From: Pseudoselenomonas ruminantium
Lineage (GTDB): Bacteria; Bacillota; Negativicutes; Selenomonadales; Selenomonadaceae
Assembly (NCBI GenBank): GCA_015058655.1
Contig: SVBX01000002.1
Span: 149,691-213,690, forward strand
Reading direction: 5' to 3'
DNA length: 64,000 nt
Part shown: piece after piece, positions 16,156 to 24,585 of the stretch
Numbering within the stretch: position 1 is the first letter of the stretch
Layout of the letters: every line of letters starts with the position of its first letter
Notes under the pieces: generated by a model
Databases searched by the model: none
Seen by the model: only the letters and a program-made list of their open reading frames with translations
What the model was told of the DNA's origin: nothing
Made by a program: the position numbers and the translations under genes

Positions 16156-18261
16156 ATGGCAGGGGCTATATGCCTGGGCATGACGCTGGCCTGTTCGCTG
16201 CTGGCCATGTTTGCTTATATATGGGGCAGGGAGCTTTGGGGACGCAGGCTGGCTCTTTTGTCAGGTTTGGGCGCAGCAGGCGCAAGCGTGCTTTTGCTCA
16301 GGGCCATTCTGGGAGATGATTTTGGTCTGGAGTATGTGGCCAGCTATTCTTCCAAGGATTTGCATCCAATCTATAAATTATCCGTCTTCTGGGCCGGGCA
16401 GCAGGGGTCATTTCTACTTTGGCTCTTCGTTCATGCGTTGACAGGGTGCTGGCTGGCTTGTAAGGGCCGCATGGAGTCCGGGGGGCTGGCGGCCTATTTG
16501 CTGCTGCAGGCCTTGCTGACGGTGCTGGTGCTAGGGAAAAGCCCCTTTTTGCCGGCGGCGGAATTCATGGAAGATGGGGTGGGGCTGAATCCCTTGCTGC
16601 AAGACCCTTGGATGGCAGTGCATCCCCCCATTATCTTTATCGGCTATGCCCTGCTGGCGGTGCCTTTGGCCTACAGCGCCGGTGCTTTGCACAGAAATGC
16701 GGGGGATGCTTCCTGGCTGGAGCCTGCCCGCAAGTGGACCCTTTGGGCCTGGGCTTTCCTGGGGGCAGGGATTTTCATCGGCGGTTACTGGGCTTATAAG
16801 GTGCTGGGTTGGGGAGGCTACTGGGGCTGGGACCCGGTGGAAAATTCCTCTCTGGTGCCCTGGCTCCTGGCGGCGGTGCTGCTGCATATGCTGAAGCTGG
16901 CCAAAGCCCGTCCCAATGTGCGCCTGATGGCACATCTGGCGGCGATTTTCGCCTATTCGTTTGTGCTTTATGGCACATTTTTGACCCGCAGCGGCATTCT
17001 GGGGGATTTTTCTGTCCACTCTTTCAGCGGCACCAGTATCGGGCTTTTGATTGCAGTGGTGAATGCCTTTGTGCTGCTGGCTGCTCTGTGCCAGCTTATC
17101 TGGCGGATGAAGCAGCTGCCCCAGGGGGAGATTTACGAAAGCTACGGCTCCCGCGAGTTCCTGCTCTCTTTGGGCATGCTGCTGCTGGTCTTCATGGCAG
17201 TGATTGTCTTCCTGGGCATGTCCATGCCGCTTTTGACCCAGCTGGCAGGCAAGCCGGCGGCGGTTGATACGGGCTTTTATGTGCGGACCATGCTGCCACT
17301 TGGCGTGGCGGCCATGTTGGCGCTTTCCCTGTGCTCCCTGAGAGCTTATGGGGGAGCTTCCCTGCTGGAGGGCAGGGCAGGCCTGAAGTGGCTCTTGGCG
17401 CTGTGCTTTGTTTTGGGTGCGGCCATTTCCTATGGGTGCGGCGTCAGGAGCTTGCTGCCTTTGCTGCTAGGAGGAGCAGCCCTGCTGGGGGCAGGAGCCT
17501 CTGTCCTGGCCTGTTGGCGTCATGGACTGCGGAGGGGGGCGGCGATAGCTCATCTGGGCTTTGCTCTGGGGCTTCTGGCTATCGTGTTCTCCGGCAGCGG
17601 CAGCCAGTCAGTTTCGGAGGAGTTCCAGCCCGGCGAGACAAAGTCCCTGTTGGGCCATGAAATCATTTACAAGGGTCAGTCCTATGCAGAGGACGGCAGC
17701 AGCAAGTCCTATGTGTACGAGGTTGATGGGGAGGAAGTGCGGGCCCTCACTAAACTGCATAGCAATGGCAGCGATGCGGCCAGGGAGCCTGCCATTGCCA
17801 AGAAAATCACGGGAGATATTTACATCGCCCCCAATCCGCCCCAGGAAACGGGCGTGGAGGAGCTGACTCTGAAGAAAAAGCAGATTGCCCTGGCAGGAGA
17901 GCTGGCCTATCTCTTTGAAGAGGTGGAAATAGAGGAGCGGGCAGACGGCAGCCTGAAGGTCACGGCAGAGATTTCCGTGACTGACGGGGACAAGGTAGAG
18001 ACTGTCCAGCCTGTGATTGAAATCTCCCCCAACCATACGGGCAGATCAGAGCCTGTCTCCGTACTGGAGGGGGCAAAGCGGGCAAGGCTTACAGGCATTA
18101 CCGAGGATTATCGCAAGCTCCGCCTGGAGGTGCTGCCGTCCCTGGCTGAAGCAGGGGCGGTGCCGGTCACGGCCTCAGTCAGCACCAAGCCCTATATCTG
18201 GCTACTGTGGCTGTCCTGCCTGATGGTCACATTGGGCAGCCTGCTGGCGGCAAGAAAATGA
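16156..18261 (+). CDS. ccmF: Cytochrome c heme lyase CcmF
   Basis: A 701-residue polytopic membrane protein of the heme handling family that joins heme to CxxCH motifs in the periplasm. The WWD tryptophan-rich domain reads GWGGYWGWDPVENSSLVPWL; conserved His regions include AVHPPIIFIGYA. A large hydrophilic periplasmic domain with a predicted beta fold fills the C-terminal third before the last membrane helix. Start at 16156 is fixed by GGGAGGAAT. It is the only CcmF/NrfE-type lyase here and must serve NrfA, including its CxxCK heme site, unless another lyase exists. A terminator separates it from nrfH. Confidence 0.92.
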   Translation: MAGAICLGMTLACSLLAMFAYIWGRELWGRRLALLSGLGAAGASVLLLRAILGDDFGLEYVASYSSKDLHPIYKLSVFWAGQQGSFLLWLFVHALTGCWLACKGRMESGGLAAYLLLQALLTVLVLGKSPFLPAAEFMEDGVGLNPLLQDPWMAVHPPIIFIGYALLAVPLAYSAGALHRNAGDASWLEPARKWTLWAWAFLGAGIFIGGYWAYKVLGWGGYWGWDPVENSSLVPWLLAAVLLHMLKLAKARPNVRLMAHLAAIFAYSFVLYGTFLTRSGILGDFSVHSFSGTSIGLLIAVVNAFVLLAALCQLIWRMKQLPQGEIYESYGSREFLLSLGMLLLVFMAVIVFLGMSMPLLTQLAGKPAAVDTGFYVRTMLPLGVAAMLALSLCSLRAYGGASLLEGRAGLKWLLALCFVLGAAISYGCGVRSLLPLLLGGAALLGAGASVLACWRHGLRRGAAIAHLGFALGLLAIVFSGSGSQSVSEEFQPGETKSLLGHEIIYKGQSYAEDGSSKSYVYEVDGEEVRALTKLHSNGSDAAREPAIAKKITGDIYIAPNPPQETGVEELTLKKKQIALAGELAYLFEEVEIEERADGSLKVTAEISVTDGDKVETVQPVIEISPNHTGRSEPVSVLEGAKRARLTGITEDYRKLRLEVLPSLAEAGAVPVTASVSTKPYIWLLWLSCLMVTLGSLLAARK

Positions 18262-18275
18262 AATATCTGTATGCA

Positions 18276-18305
18276 AACCAGCCTTTTTTCGGCTGGTTTT
18301 TTCTT
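18276..18305 (+). terminator. Intrinsic terminator after ccmF
   Basis: AACCAGCC and GGCTGGTT form the stem, with a 7-base pyrimidine loop and a T-rich tail. It makes nrfHA a separate transcription unit. Confidence 0.88.
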
Positions 18306-18309
18306 TTGG

Positions 18310-18352
18310 TGTTGCTCCGGCAACATATATCCGTCCTTGATGGTGCTATAAT
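18310..18352 (+). promoter_or_regulatory. nrfHA promoter with predicted class II activator site
   Basis: A perfect -10 TATAAT is at 18347-18352, but no acceptable -35 hexamer exists at 15-19 bases upstream. Instead the inverted repeat TGTTGC-N4-GCAACA lies at 18310-18325. If transcription starts 7 bases after the -10 (18359), the repeat is centred at -41.5, the class II position of CRP/FNR activators. The half-site differs from TGTGA and TTGAT, in line with the unusual recognition helix of the Crp/Fnr-type regulator encoded at 15422-16099. Confidence 0.6.
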
Positions 18353-18423
18353 CAAAAGAAATAGACTGATAAAAATATTCTATCAAAAATGTACGGCTCA
18401 AATCAGGAGAGGAGGGAAGCGGT

Positions 18424-18909
18424 TTGGAAGCAAGAGACCTGTTCAAGAAGCACACCCTGGCTTGCCTGGCAGCAGGCTTTGCCGTTGGTGTCATGGCCCT
18501 GGGGATAGGGGCGGCCTTCAACTCTGTCTCCGGTTCCCCTGAGTTCTGCGGCACCTGCCATGCCATGAAGGGGGAGGCGGCCAGCTTCAGGGAGTCTTCG
18601 CACAAGAACCAGCAGTGCGTGGAGTGCCATCTGCCCCACGACAATGTGGTGGTGTACTATGTGGAGAAGGGGCGCACCGGCATGGTGGATACTTACCATG
18701 AACTCCTGCGGGATTATCCGGCGCATATCAAGCTGTCGGAGGATGCCCGCAAGACGGTGAATGACAATTGCCTGCGCTGCCACGATGCCACCATGGGCGG
18801 GGTGCATGCCAAGGCAGAGGCCATGGACAGCGGCGGCGACTGCCTGAAGTGCCACAGCCGTATCGCACACGGCTCCAATCATCTTGAGGGAGGGATAAAA
18901 GTTGAGTAA
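18424..18909 (+). CDS. nrfH: Tetraheme cytochrome c quinol dehydrogenase NrfH
   Basis: A 161-residue NapC/NirT-family protein with an N-terminal membrane anchor (about residues 10-32) and four heme motifs: CGTCH, CVECH, CLRCH and CLKCH. It takes electrons from menaquinol and passes them to NrfA in the periplasm. The start is TTG, preceded by GGAGGGAAGCGG; no in-frame ATG exists before the membrane anchor. It overlaps or abuts nrfA. Confidence 0.95.
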   Translation: MEARDLFKKHTLACLAAGFAVGVMALGIGAAFNSVSGSPEFCGTCHAMKGEAASFRESSHKNQQCVECHLPHDNVVVYYVEKGRTGMVDTYHELLRDYPAHIKLSEDARKTVNDNCLRCHDATMGGVHAKAEAMDSGGDCLKCHSRIAHGSNHLEGGIKVE

Positions 18910-20224
18910 GATGCAGAAATATTTGATTGGGCTCGCGGCCGTATGCGTGGTTTTCTTCGGCTTCGTCATCGTGCGCATCGGCATAGCCCAGCCCAATGAC
19001 GACAGCGTGAAACTGGCTAAGATCTCCCATGAGGACCACGCTCATCTGGGCAAAGCGGCCTACAAGGATGCCTATCCTCTGGAATACAACTCCTACATGA
19101 AGAACAATCTGGGGGGAGCTTCTCCCACGGGCTACGGCGGCAGCGACCCCGGCAAGTCCTATATCGAGATGCAGCCGGAGCTTCTGACCAATTTCAAGGG
19201 CTACAAGTTCTCCGTCCAGTACGATGTGGCCAGGGGCCATACCTGGGCAGGGGTGGATCAGCTGAATTCCCAGCGCATCCCGCCTCAGAAGGGCAACTGC
19301 ATAGTCTGCAAGGGCTCCTGGATGTATGACAAGTGGTACAAGGAAAGCGGCTGGGATTTCGCCTCCAAGCCCTTCATGGATGCCACCCCTCCCTTCACCA
19401 ACAAGGACACGGTGGAGGGCACCGACCTGTACTTCGGCTGCTCCTCCTGCCATGACCCGGACACCATGGAGCTGAGGATCTACCAGCAGGGCTTCGTGGA
19501 ATCCATGGCCATGCGGGGCATCGATGTGAATGAGGCTTCCCACAATGACAAGCGGGCCTATGTCTGCGGCCAGTGCCACAATGAATACTATTTCATGGCA
19601 GAGGACGGCAGGGTGCGCCATCCCTTCATAGAGGGCTGGGAGCCTGAGGAGCAGTTCCGGTTCTATCAGAGCGGCAAGGCCGGGGCGTTCACCCAGGATT
19701 GGGTGCATCCCGACTCCAAGACCCCCATGCTGAAGGCCCAGCATCCTGATTTTGAAATCTGGAAGACCAGCGTCCATGCCGACGCAGGCGTCACCTGCGT
19801 GGACTGCCATATGCCCTATATGAGGGAAAACGGCAAGAAGTACACTTCCCACTGGATGACCAGCCCTCTGAAGACTATAGAGGAATCCTGCCTCAAGTGC
19901 CATGACGAGAGCAAGGATACCCTCATCGCCAGGGTCAAGACCATCCATGACAACAACTACAAGCTCCAGCGCATCGCAGGCCAGACCGTGGCCAGGGCCC
20001 ATCTGGCAGTGAAGGCCGCCATGGATGCAGGGGCTACGGACGAGCAGCTGGCCGGCATCCGCCTGAAGCTGCGTGAAGCCCAGTGGTATTGGGACTGGGT
20101 AGCTGCCGAGAACGGCAACGGCTTCCACAATCCCGACAAGTGCATGCGCATCAGCGGCGAGGCCATCGACCTGGGACATCAGGTCATTGAGGAGGCCAAC
20201 GCAGTGGTAAAGGGCGCACTCTGA
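18902..20224 (+). CDS. nrfA: Pentaheme nitrite reductase NrfA
   Basis: A 440-residue periplasmic cytochrome c552 that reduces nitrite to ammonium with six electrons. The N terminus has an uncleaved or signal-type membrane segment (residues 6-26). Heme motifs in order are CIVCK (catalytic Lys-ligated heme), CSSCH, CGQCH, CVDCH and CLKCH. The catalytic Tyr follows CGQCHNEYY and the distal His is in SHWMTSPL. TTG at 18902 fits the AGGGAGGG site best; ATG at 18911 is the alternative and would remove the 8-base overlap with nrfH. With NrfH it forms the menaquinol:nitrite reductase complex. Confidence 0.96.
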   Translation: MSKMQKYLIGLAAVCVVFFGFVIVRIGIAQPNDDSVKLAKISHEDHAHLGKAAYKDAYPLEYNSYMKNNLGGASPTGYGGSDPGKSYIEMQPELLTNFKGYKFSVQYDVARGHTWAGVDQLNSQRIPPQKGNCIVCKGSWMYDKWYKESGWDFASKPFMDATPPFTNKDTVEGTDLYFGCSSCHDPDTMELRIYQQGFVESMAMRGIDVNEASHNDKRAYVCGQCHNEYYFMAEDGRVRHPFIEGWEPEEQFRFYQSGKAGAFTQDWVHPDSKTPMLKAQHPDFEIWKTSVHADAGVTCVDCHMPYMRENGKKYTSHWMTSPLKTIEESCLKCHDESKDTLIARVKTIHDNNYKLQRIAGQTVARAHLAVKAAMDAGATDEQLAGIRLKLREAQWYWDWVAAENGNGFHNPDKCMRISGEAIDLGHQVIEEANAVVKGAL

Positions 20225-20243
20225 CAGCGTAGATAGATGAAAT

Positions 20244-20275
20244 AGGGGCACTGCTTGCAAGAGTGGTGCCCTTGT
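20244..20275 (+). terminator. Hairpin after nrfA, weak terminator
   Basis: AGGGGCAC pairs with GTGCCCTT across a 14-base loop; the tail has few T, so termination may be partial. Confidence 0.55.
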
Positions 20276-20300
20276 CGTTTACATAAGAATGTTTTCTTCT

Positions 20301-20330
20301 TTGGCAAAAGTGGAACAAAGATGTTATCAT
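20301..20330 (+). promoter_or_regulatory. Promoter of ccmABCE
   Basis: TTGGCA, 18-base spacer, TATCAT, 26 bases upstream of the ccmA start. Unlike the nrfHA promoter it has a recognisable -35. Confidence 0.55.
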
Positions 20331-20355
20331 AGATGGAAGGTAGATATTTTCATGC

Positions 20356-21006
20356 ATGGATGTGACAGGAATGGTGGAAATAGAATTTGACGGCGTGGGC
20401 AAGGCCTTTGGGGGGAATGTGGTCTTCCAGGACTTTTCTGCGCAGCTGCAGCCGGGGAAGATCACGGCGGTGAGGGGCGACAACGGCAGCGGCAAATCCA
20501 CGCTTCTGCGGCTGGCGGCCAGGCTCATCTCCCCCGACAGAGGCAAGGTGACGGCAAGGGACAAGGCGGCAGGGCTGGCCTTGGAGAAAGCCGATTTTAG
20601 GAACCGGCTGGCCATGGTAACCCCGGAAATGCGGTTTTATCCAAGGTTGACGGCCCGGGAGAATCTGGACTTCTTGCTGGGGCTCAGAGGTGAGAGCCTT
20701 GATGATGATAAATACAGCCAGCTCTTGGAGCGGGTGGGGCTTTCAAGCAAGCGTGTGGAGGGAATCCTGGCAGGGGGACTTTCCACGGGCATGCGGCAGC
20801 GGCTGAAGCTGGCGGTGCTGCTATCCTCCCGGGCTCAGGTGTGGCTGCTGGATGAGCCGGGGGCGAATCTGGATGCCGAAGGGCGTGCTCTGGTTTTGTA
20901 TGAGGCGCGGCAGGCGGCTGAACTGGGTACGCTGGTGCTCATGGCTACCAATGACGAAAGGGAGGAGGCAGCGGCAGATGAATGCATCAGTCTGGGCAGG
21001 GACTAA
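20356..21006 (+). CDS. ccmA: Heme exporter ATP-binding protein CcmA
   Basis: A 216-residue ABC ATPase that drives release of holo-CcmE. Walker A is GDNGSGKST, the signature is LSTGMRQRL as in CcmA proteins, and Walker B is VWLLDEPGANLD. ATG at 20356 is used; a second ATG five codons later is possible but has no better site. It overlaps ccmB by 29 bases, which implies translational coupling. Confidence 0.9.
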   Translation: MDVTGMVEIEFDGVGKAFGGNVVFQDFSAQLQPGKITAVRGDNGSGKSTLLRLAARLISPDRGKVTARDKAAGLALEKADFRNRLAMVTPEMRFYPRLTARENLDFLLGLRGESLDDDKYSQLLERVGLSSKRVEGILAGGLSTGMRQRLKLAVLLSSRAQVWLLDEPGANLDAEGRALVLYEARQAAELGTLVLMATNDEREEAAADECISLGRD

Positions 21007-21649
21007 GCTGGTTTTCGCGAAAGAATTCAGGCAGGGCATAAGGTTCAAGGCTGCCTGGGCTGCCATGCTCATGTTTGCCCTTACCACCCTTTCCTGCGTG
21101 AGCCTGGCCCTGCAGGGGGCGGCTCTGTCACCAAAATTGGCGGCGGCTCTCCTCTGGGTGATACTCTTCTTTGCCTCCATGGTGGGGGCGGACAGGGTGT
21201 TTCTGGACGAGGAAGCGGCAGGGACTTTGCTGGCTTTGCGTGTTTACGGCGACTCCCAGCCGGTGCTCTTTGGCAAGATGCTCTATACTTATCTGGTCTT
21301 GCTGGCCATGGGGCTCTTTATCCTGCCGCTCTTTCTGATGCTGCTGGCGGAAAATGTGGCGGAGCTGTTGCTGCTTCTTCTGACCACAGCCCTAGGACTG
21401 CTGGGGGTAGCTGCTGCCGGTACGCTGGTGGCTGCCCTGACTATTGGCTCGGCGGTGCATGGGGGGCTTTTCTCCATTCTCATGCTGCCGGTGATACTAC
21501 CCGTGTTCTTGCCCGCCATCAGTCTGACGGCGGGGGCTTTGGGAGGAGAGGCCGGTTCCCTGTCCTATCTGGGGGGGCTGGCCCTCTATGACATGATCCT
21601 GATGGTGGGAGCCTCCCTGCTCTTTGATTATCTTTGGTATGAGGAGTGA
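20978..21649 (+). CDS. ccmB: Heme exporter membrane protein CcmB
   Basis: A 223-residue six-helix membrane protein of the CcmB family, the membrane partner of CcmA. The FLDEEAAGTLLALRVYG stretch after the second helix is characteristic. The start at 20978 sits after GGGAGGAGG within the end of ccmA; a longer frame upstream reads through ccmA and is not expected to be used. It ends 4 bases before ccmC. Confidence 0.88.
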   Translation: MNASVWAGTKLVFAKEFRQGIRFKAAWAAMLMFALTTLSCVSLALQGAALSPKLAAALLWVILFFASMVGADRVFLDEEAAGTLLALRVYGDSQPVLFGKMLYTYLVLLAMGLFILPLFLMLLAENVAELLLLLLTTALGLLGVAAAGTLVAALTIGSAVHGGLFSILMLPVILPVFLPAISLTAGALGGEAGSLSYLGGLALYDMILMVGASLLFDYLWYEE

Positions 21650-21653
21650 AGCC

Positions 21654-22301
21654 ATGCTGGCTGTGTTAGTTGTTCTGACTTTGGCGGTTATCGGTGCCGT
21701 TTTCTTTGCTGTTCCTCCTGCAGAGGGGCTGGGCTATTATGTGCGGCTTGCCTTCTTCCACATCCCCGTGGCCTGGGTAGCGGTGCTGGCCTTTTTGGTG
21801 AGCGCCTTCTATGGGGCGAAGTATCTGAAAGAGCCGAAGGACTTGTACGACAGATATTCGGCTAATTCTGCCGGCCTGGGGCTGGTATTTGTCATTCTCG
21901 CCACCCTCAGCGGGGCGGTGTTCTCCAAGCTCACCTGGGGAGCCTACTGGAACTGGGACCCCAGGCAGACCACGATTTTCGTGCTGCTGCTTATCTACGG
22001 GGCCTATCTCACCCTGCGGGCCGCCATGCCGGACAAGCAGCGGCGGGCCAGGGTCAGTGCCGTCTATGCCCTGCTGTCCTTCCTGACGGTGCCCTTTCTG
22101 GTATTCATCATCCCCAGGCTCTACTTTTCCCTGCATCCTTCCCCGGTCATCAACGGCAGCGGCCATATCGACATGGACCCGGTGATGCTCTGGACGCTCG
22201 TAGCGGCTTTGGCGGATATGACGGGCATATATTATTATTGGTTGCGACGCTTGGTGAAAAAGGCAGGAAGCGGCCAAGAAAGTGAGGCTCTCCATGAATA
22301 G
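21654..22301 (+). CDS. ccmC: Heme handling protein CcmC
   Basis: A 215-residue six-helix membrane protein carrying the WWD heme-binding domain WGAYWNWDPRQT and flanking His (AFFHIPVAW). CcmC loads heme onto CcmE. The start at 21654 follows GAGGAGTGAAGCC; two upstream ATG codons in frame lie inside ccmB without sites. Its end overlaps ccmE by 8 bases. Confidence 0.92.
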   Translation: MLAVLVVLTLAVIGAVFFAVPPAEGLGYYVRLAFFHIPVAWVAVLAFLVSAFYGAKYLKEPKDLYDRYSANSAGLGLVFVILATLSGAVFSKLTWGAYWNWDPRQTTIFVLLLIYGAYLTLRAAMPDKQRRARVSAVYALLSFLTVPFLVFIIPRLYFSLHPSPVINGSGHIDMDPVMLWTLVAALADMTGIYYYWLRRLVKKAGSGQESEALHE

Positions 22302-22659
22302 AAAGATTTTGCTTATCGTATTGCTGCTGGCCTTCGCGGGCTACGCAGCCTGGAACTTCATGGACTCCGTGACCCCCTATGTCAGCGTGGCGGAGGCCAA
22401 GACAGCCAAAAGCTCTGTGCAGGTAAAGGGCCTGCTGGACAAGAGTGCTCCTGCCCCCCATCAGGAGGGTGAGAATTTTGTCTTTACCCTGCAGGATGAG
22501 GAAACAGGGGAGACACTGCCTGTGCGCTATCACGGCCTTAAGCCCGACCAGTTTGACGAGGCCTACCATATCGTAGCCATCGGCAAGTGCGAGGGAGAGA
22601 GCTTTGAGGCGGATAAGCTGCTGATAAAGTGCCCCTCGAAGTATGAGAAACAAAAGTAA
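22294..22659 (+). CDS. ccmE: Heme chaperone CcmE, CxxxY variant
   Basis: A 121-residue membrane-anchored periplasmic protein with an N-terminal helix (residues 4-21) and an OB-fold domain with VRYHGLKPDQF. The heme-binding motif near the C terminus is CPSKYEKQK, that is CxxxY rather than the usual HxxxY. Cys-type CcmE is known from archaea and some bacteria whose System I lacks CcmH. No ccmH, ccmG, ccmD or ccmI is found next to this cluster, in agreement. ATG at 22294 is chosen because GAGG lies 7 bases upstream. Confidence 0.9.
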   Translation: MNRKILLIVLLLAFAGYAAWNFMDSVTPYVSVAEAKTAKSSVQVKGLLDKSAPAPHQEGENFVFTLQDEETGETLPVRYHGLKPDQFDEAYHIVAIGKCEGESFEADKLLIKCPSKYEKQK

Positions 22660-22663
22660 GCTA

Positions 22664-22706
22664 AGACGCCTGTCCCCATTTTGTCTGGAAACAGGCGTTT
22701 TTTATT
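22664..22706 (+). terminator. Intrinsic terminator after ccmE
   Basis: ACGCCTGT and ACAGGCGT form the stem around a 17-base loop; six T follow. Confidence 0.85.
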
Positions 22707-22711
22707 TTGCC

Positions 22712-22740
22712 TTGAGTACTGCCTGTATTTTCGGTATGAT
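22712..22740 (+). promoter_or_regulatory. Promoter of the AAA/PD-(D/E)XK gene
   Basis: TTGAGT, 17-base spacer, TATGAT, 32 bases before the coding start. Confidence 0.5.
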
Positions 22741-22772
22741 GTGATAGAAGATAAGATACGCGGAGGTGAAGA

Positions 22773-24356
22773 ATGATGGAGAAGAATTTCAGGAGGCTCC
22801 CTGTGGGAGTGCAGAGTTTTGAGAGCATCAGGAATGAGGGATTCCTTTATGTAGATAAGACCAGGTATATCCATGCTTTGGTTCATGGCAGCAAACAGTA
22901 TTTTCTAAGCCGTCCCAGGCGTTTTGGCAAGAGTTTGTTTCTTTCCATGTTGAAGGCGTACTGGGAAGGACGCAAGGAACTTTTCGAGGGATTGGATATT
23001 GCGGAGTTGGAACAGGGGAATGAGGAAGCATGGAAAATTTATCCCGTGTTCTATTTTGATTTCAATGGGCAGAACTACCAAGCGGAGGGGGCTCTGGAGA
23101 ATGTGCTGGATGAGCATCTCAGCTCGTGGGAGGATTTATATGGCATAGGTAATGCCAAGGTGACTACCCTTGAGGCACGTTTCCGTTCCTTATTGAGGAA
23201 GGCATCGGAGCAGGCCGGCAGGAATTGTGTTGTGCTGGTAGATGAATATGACAAGTCTCTGCTGGAGACTGCAGACGATGCTGCTTTGGCGGAGCATAAC
23301 AAGAAAGTTTTCAAAGGTTTTTTTGGTACGCTGAAAAGTTATGACAGCTATCTGCAGTTTGTCTTTATTACCGGAGTCACTAAGTTCAGCAAGGTCAGTA
23401 TCTTCAGTGACCTGAACCAGCTTGATGATATCTCCTTGAATGCCCGGTATGCGTGTATGTGCGGTATTACTGAGGAAGAACTGGAAGAAAACTTTGCCCC
23501 TGAAATAGAGGAACTGGCTCAAGTGGTAAAGCTGGGACGGGAGGAGTGCCTGGCAGAGCTGAGAAAGATGTACGATGGCTATCACTTCACGCCCGGAAGC
23601 ATCGGTGTCTATAATCCTTTCAGCTTGCTGAAGGCTTTCTCTGAGAACAGGCTGGGGGCATTTTGGTTTGCCACCGGCACGCCTGCCTTCCTTGCTGGCA
23701 AGGTTAAGAAGATGAGGCTAGAGGCTGCCAGGTTCACAGAAGGCAAGATCTATAGCAGTGAAGCCACCTTGACGGATTATCGCTTTGACAATCCGGACCC
23801 GGTACCTCTGCTTTACCAGACTGGCTATCTCACCATTTACGGCTACGACGAACGCAGGCATCGCTATGCTTTGGGGTTTCCAAATGAAGAAGTGAAGTAC
23901 GGTTTTCTTTCCGGTCTTCTGCCAGCTTACGTGCCGGCCACCAGGAGCAGCAGCGGCATGGATATCTTCACTTTGGACGACTATATCGAAAATGGCGACA
24001 CGGAGGGCGTCCGTGAGGTTTTCACGGCACTTTTCGCCAGCATTCCCTATGCCAGTGATGATGCCCCCTTCGAGCATTACTTCCAGACGGTTATATATCT
24101 TGTCTTCACCCTGCTGGGGCAGTATGTACATTGTGAGGTACACAGTGCCAGAGGCAGGGCTGACTGCATTGTAGAAACGGAGGAGTTTGTCTACATCTTT
24201 GAGTTCAAGCTGGACAAGAGCGCTGACGAGGCCTTGGCGCAGATAGAGGAAAAGGGCTATGCCCTGCCCTATGCCGCTGATAAGCGCAAGGTATACAAGA
24301 TAGGTGCAAGTTTTGAATCGGAAACGCGTGTGCTGAAAGATTGGAAGGAAGCGTAA
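22773..24356 (+). CDS. AAA-ATPase-like protein with C-terminal PD-(D/E)XK nuclease domain
   Basis: A 527-residue protein of the AAA-ATPase_like plus PDDEXK_9 family, often present in many copies in anaerobic Firmicutes and Bacteroidetes. The N terminus has YVDKTRYI and a P-loop-like SRPRRFGKSLFLSML; VVLVDEYDKSLL is the Walker B. The C-terminal nuclease signature is GRADCIV followed by YIFEFKLDKS, giving D and ExK. The function is unknown; mobile, defence-like or nucleic acid processing roles have been proposed for the family. GGAGG lies just upstream. The base composition is slightly lower in GC than the neighbours. Confidence 0.82.
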   Translation: MMEKNFRRLPVGVQSFESIRNEGFLYVDKTRYIHALVHGSKQYFLSRPRRFGKSLFLSMLKAYWEGRKELFEGLDIAELEQGNEEAWKIYPVFYFDFNGQNYQAEGALENVLDEHLSSWEDLYGIGNAKVTTLEARFRSLLRKASEQAGRNCVVLVDEYDKSLLETADDAALAEHNKKVFKGFFGTLKSYDSYLQFVFITGVTKFSKVSIFSDLNQLDDISLNARYACMCGITEEELEENFAPEIEELAQVVKLGREECLAELRKMYDGYHFTPGSIGVYNPFSLLKAFSENRLGAFWFATGTPAFLAGKVKKMRLEAARFTEGKIYSSEATLTDYRFDNPDPVPLLYQTGYLTIYGYDERRHRYALGFPNEEVKYGFLSGLLPAYVPATRSSSGMDIFTLDDYIENGDTEGVREVFTALFASIPYASDDAPFEHYFQTVIYLVFTLLGQYVHCEVHSARGRADCIVETEEFVYIFEFKLDKSADEALAQIEEKGYALPYAADKRKVYKIGASFESETRVLKDWKEA

Positions 24357-24396
24357 AAAAAGACAACCCTCCTCATGGGGAAGGTCGTCCTTATGT

Positions 24397-24489
24397 TTAC
24401 ACTTCTGGATATAGTATGTCCGGTCCGTCAGCCAGTTCCCTGCTCCTGTCCAGACTGTAGTGGGTGTAGGTGTCCAGGGTGATGCTGAT
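24397..24489 (-). pseudogene. C-terminal scrap of a tyrosine recombinase
   Basis: On the minus strand 30 codons read SITLDTYTHYSLDRSRELAD and ten more residues before a stop. This looks like the last helix region of a phage-type integrase, with the TLDTYTH catalytic Tyr segment. An in-frame stop lies directly upstream and no other part of a recombinase is found. It is probably the leftover of an excised or decayed element at 24.4-25.2 kb. Confidence 0.45.
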
Positions 24490-24528
24490 TTATGTACTTA
24501 TGTTTACTCGTTACAAGTAATCAAAAAG

Positions 24529-24576
24529 CAAAGGCGCTGGGATAAAATGCTTTCGCATTTCTTCCCGGCGCCTTTG
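24529..24576. terminator. Bidirectional terminator
   Basis: A 14-bp stem (24529-24542 with 24563-24576) with an inner AAATGC/GCATTT extension. It serves the DUF2442 gene from the minus side. Confidence 0.75.
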
Positions 24577-24585
24577 TAATATGTG

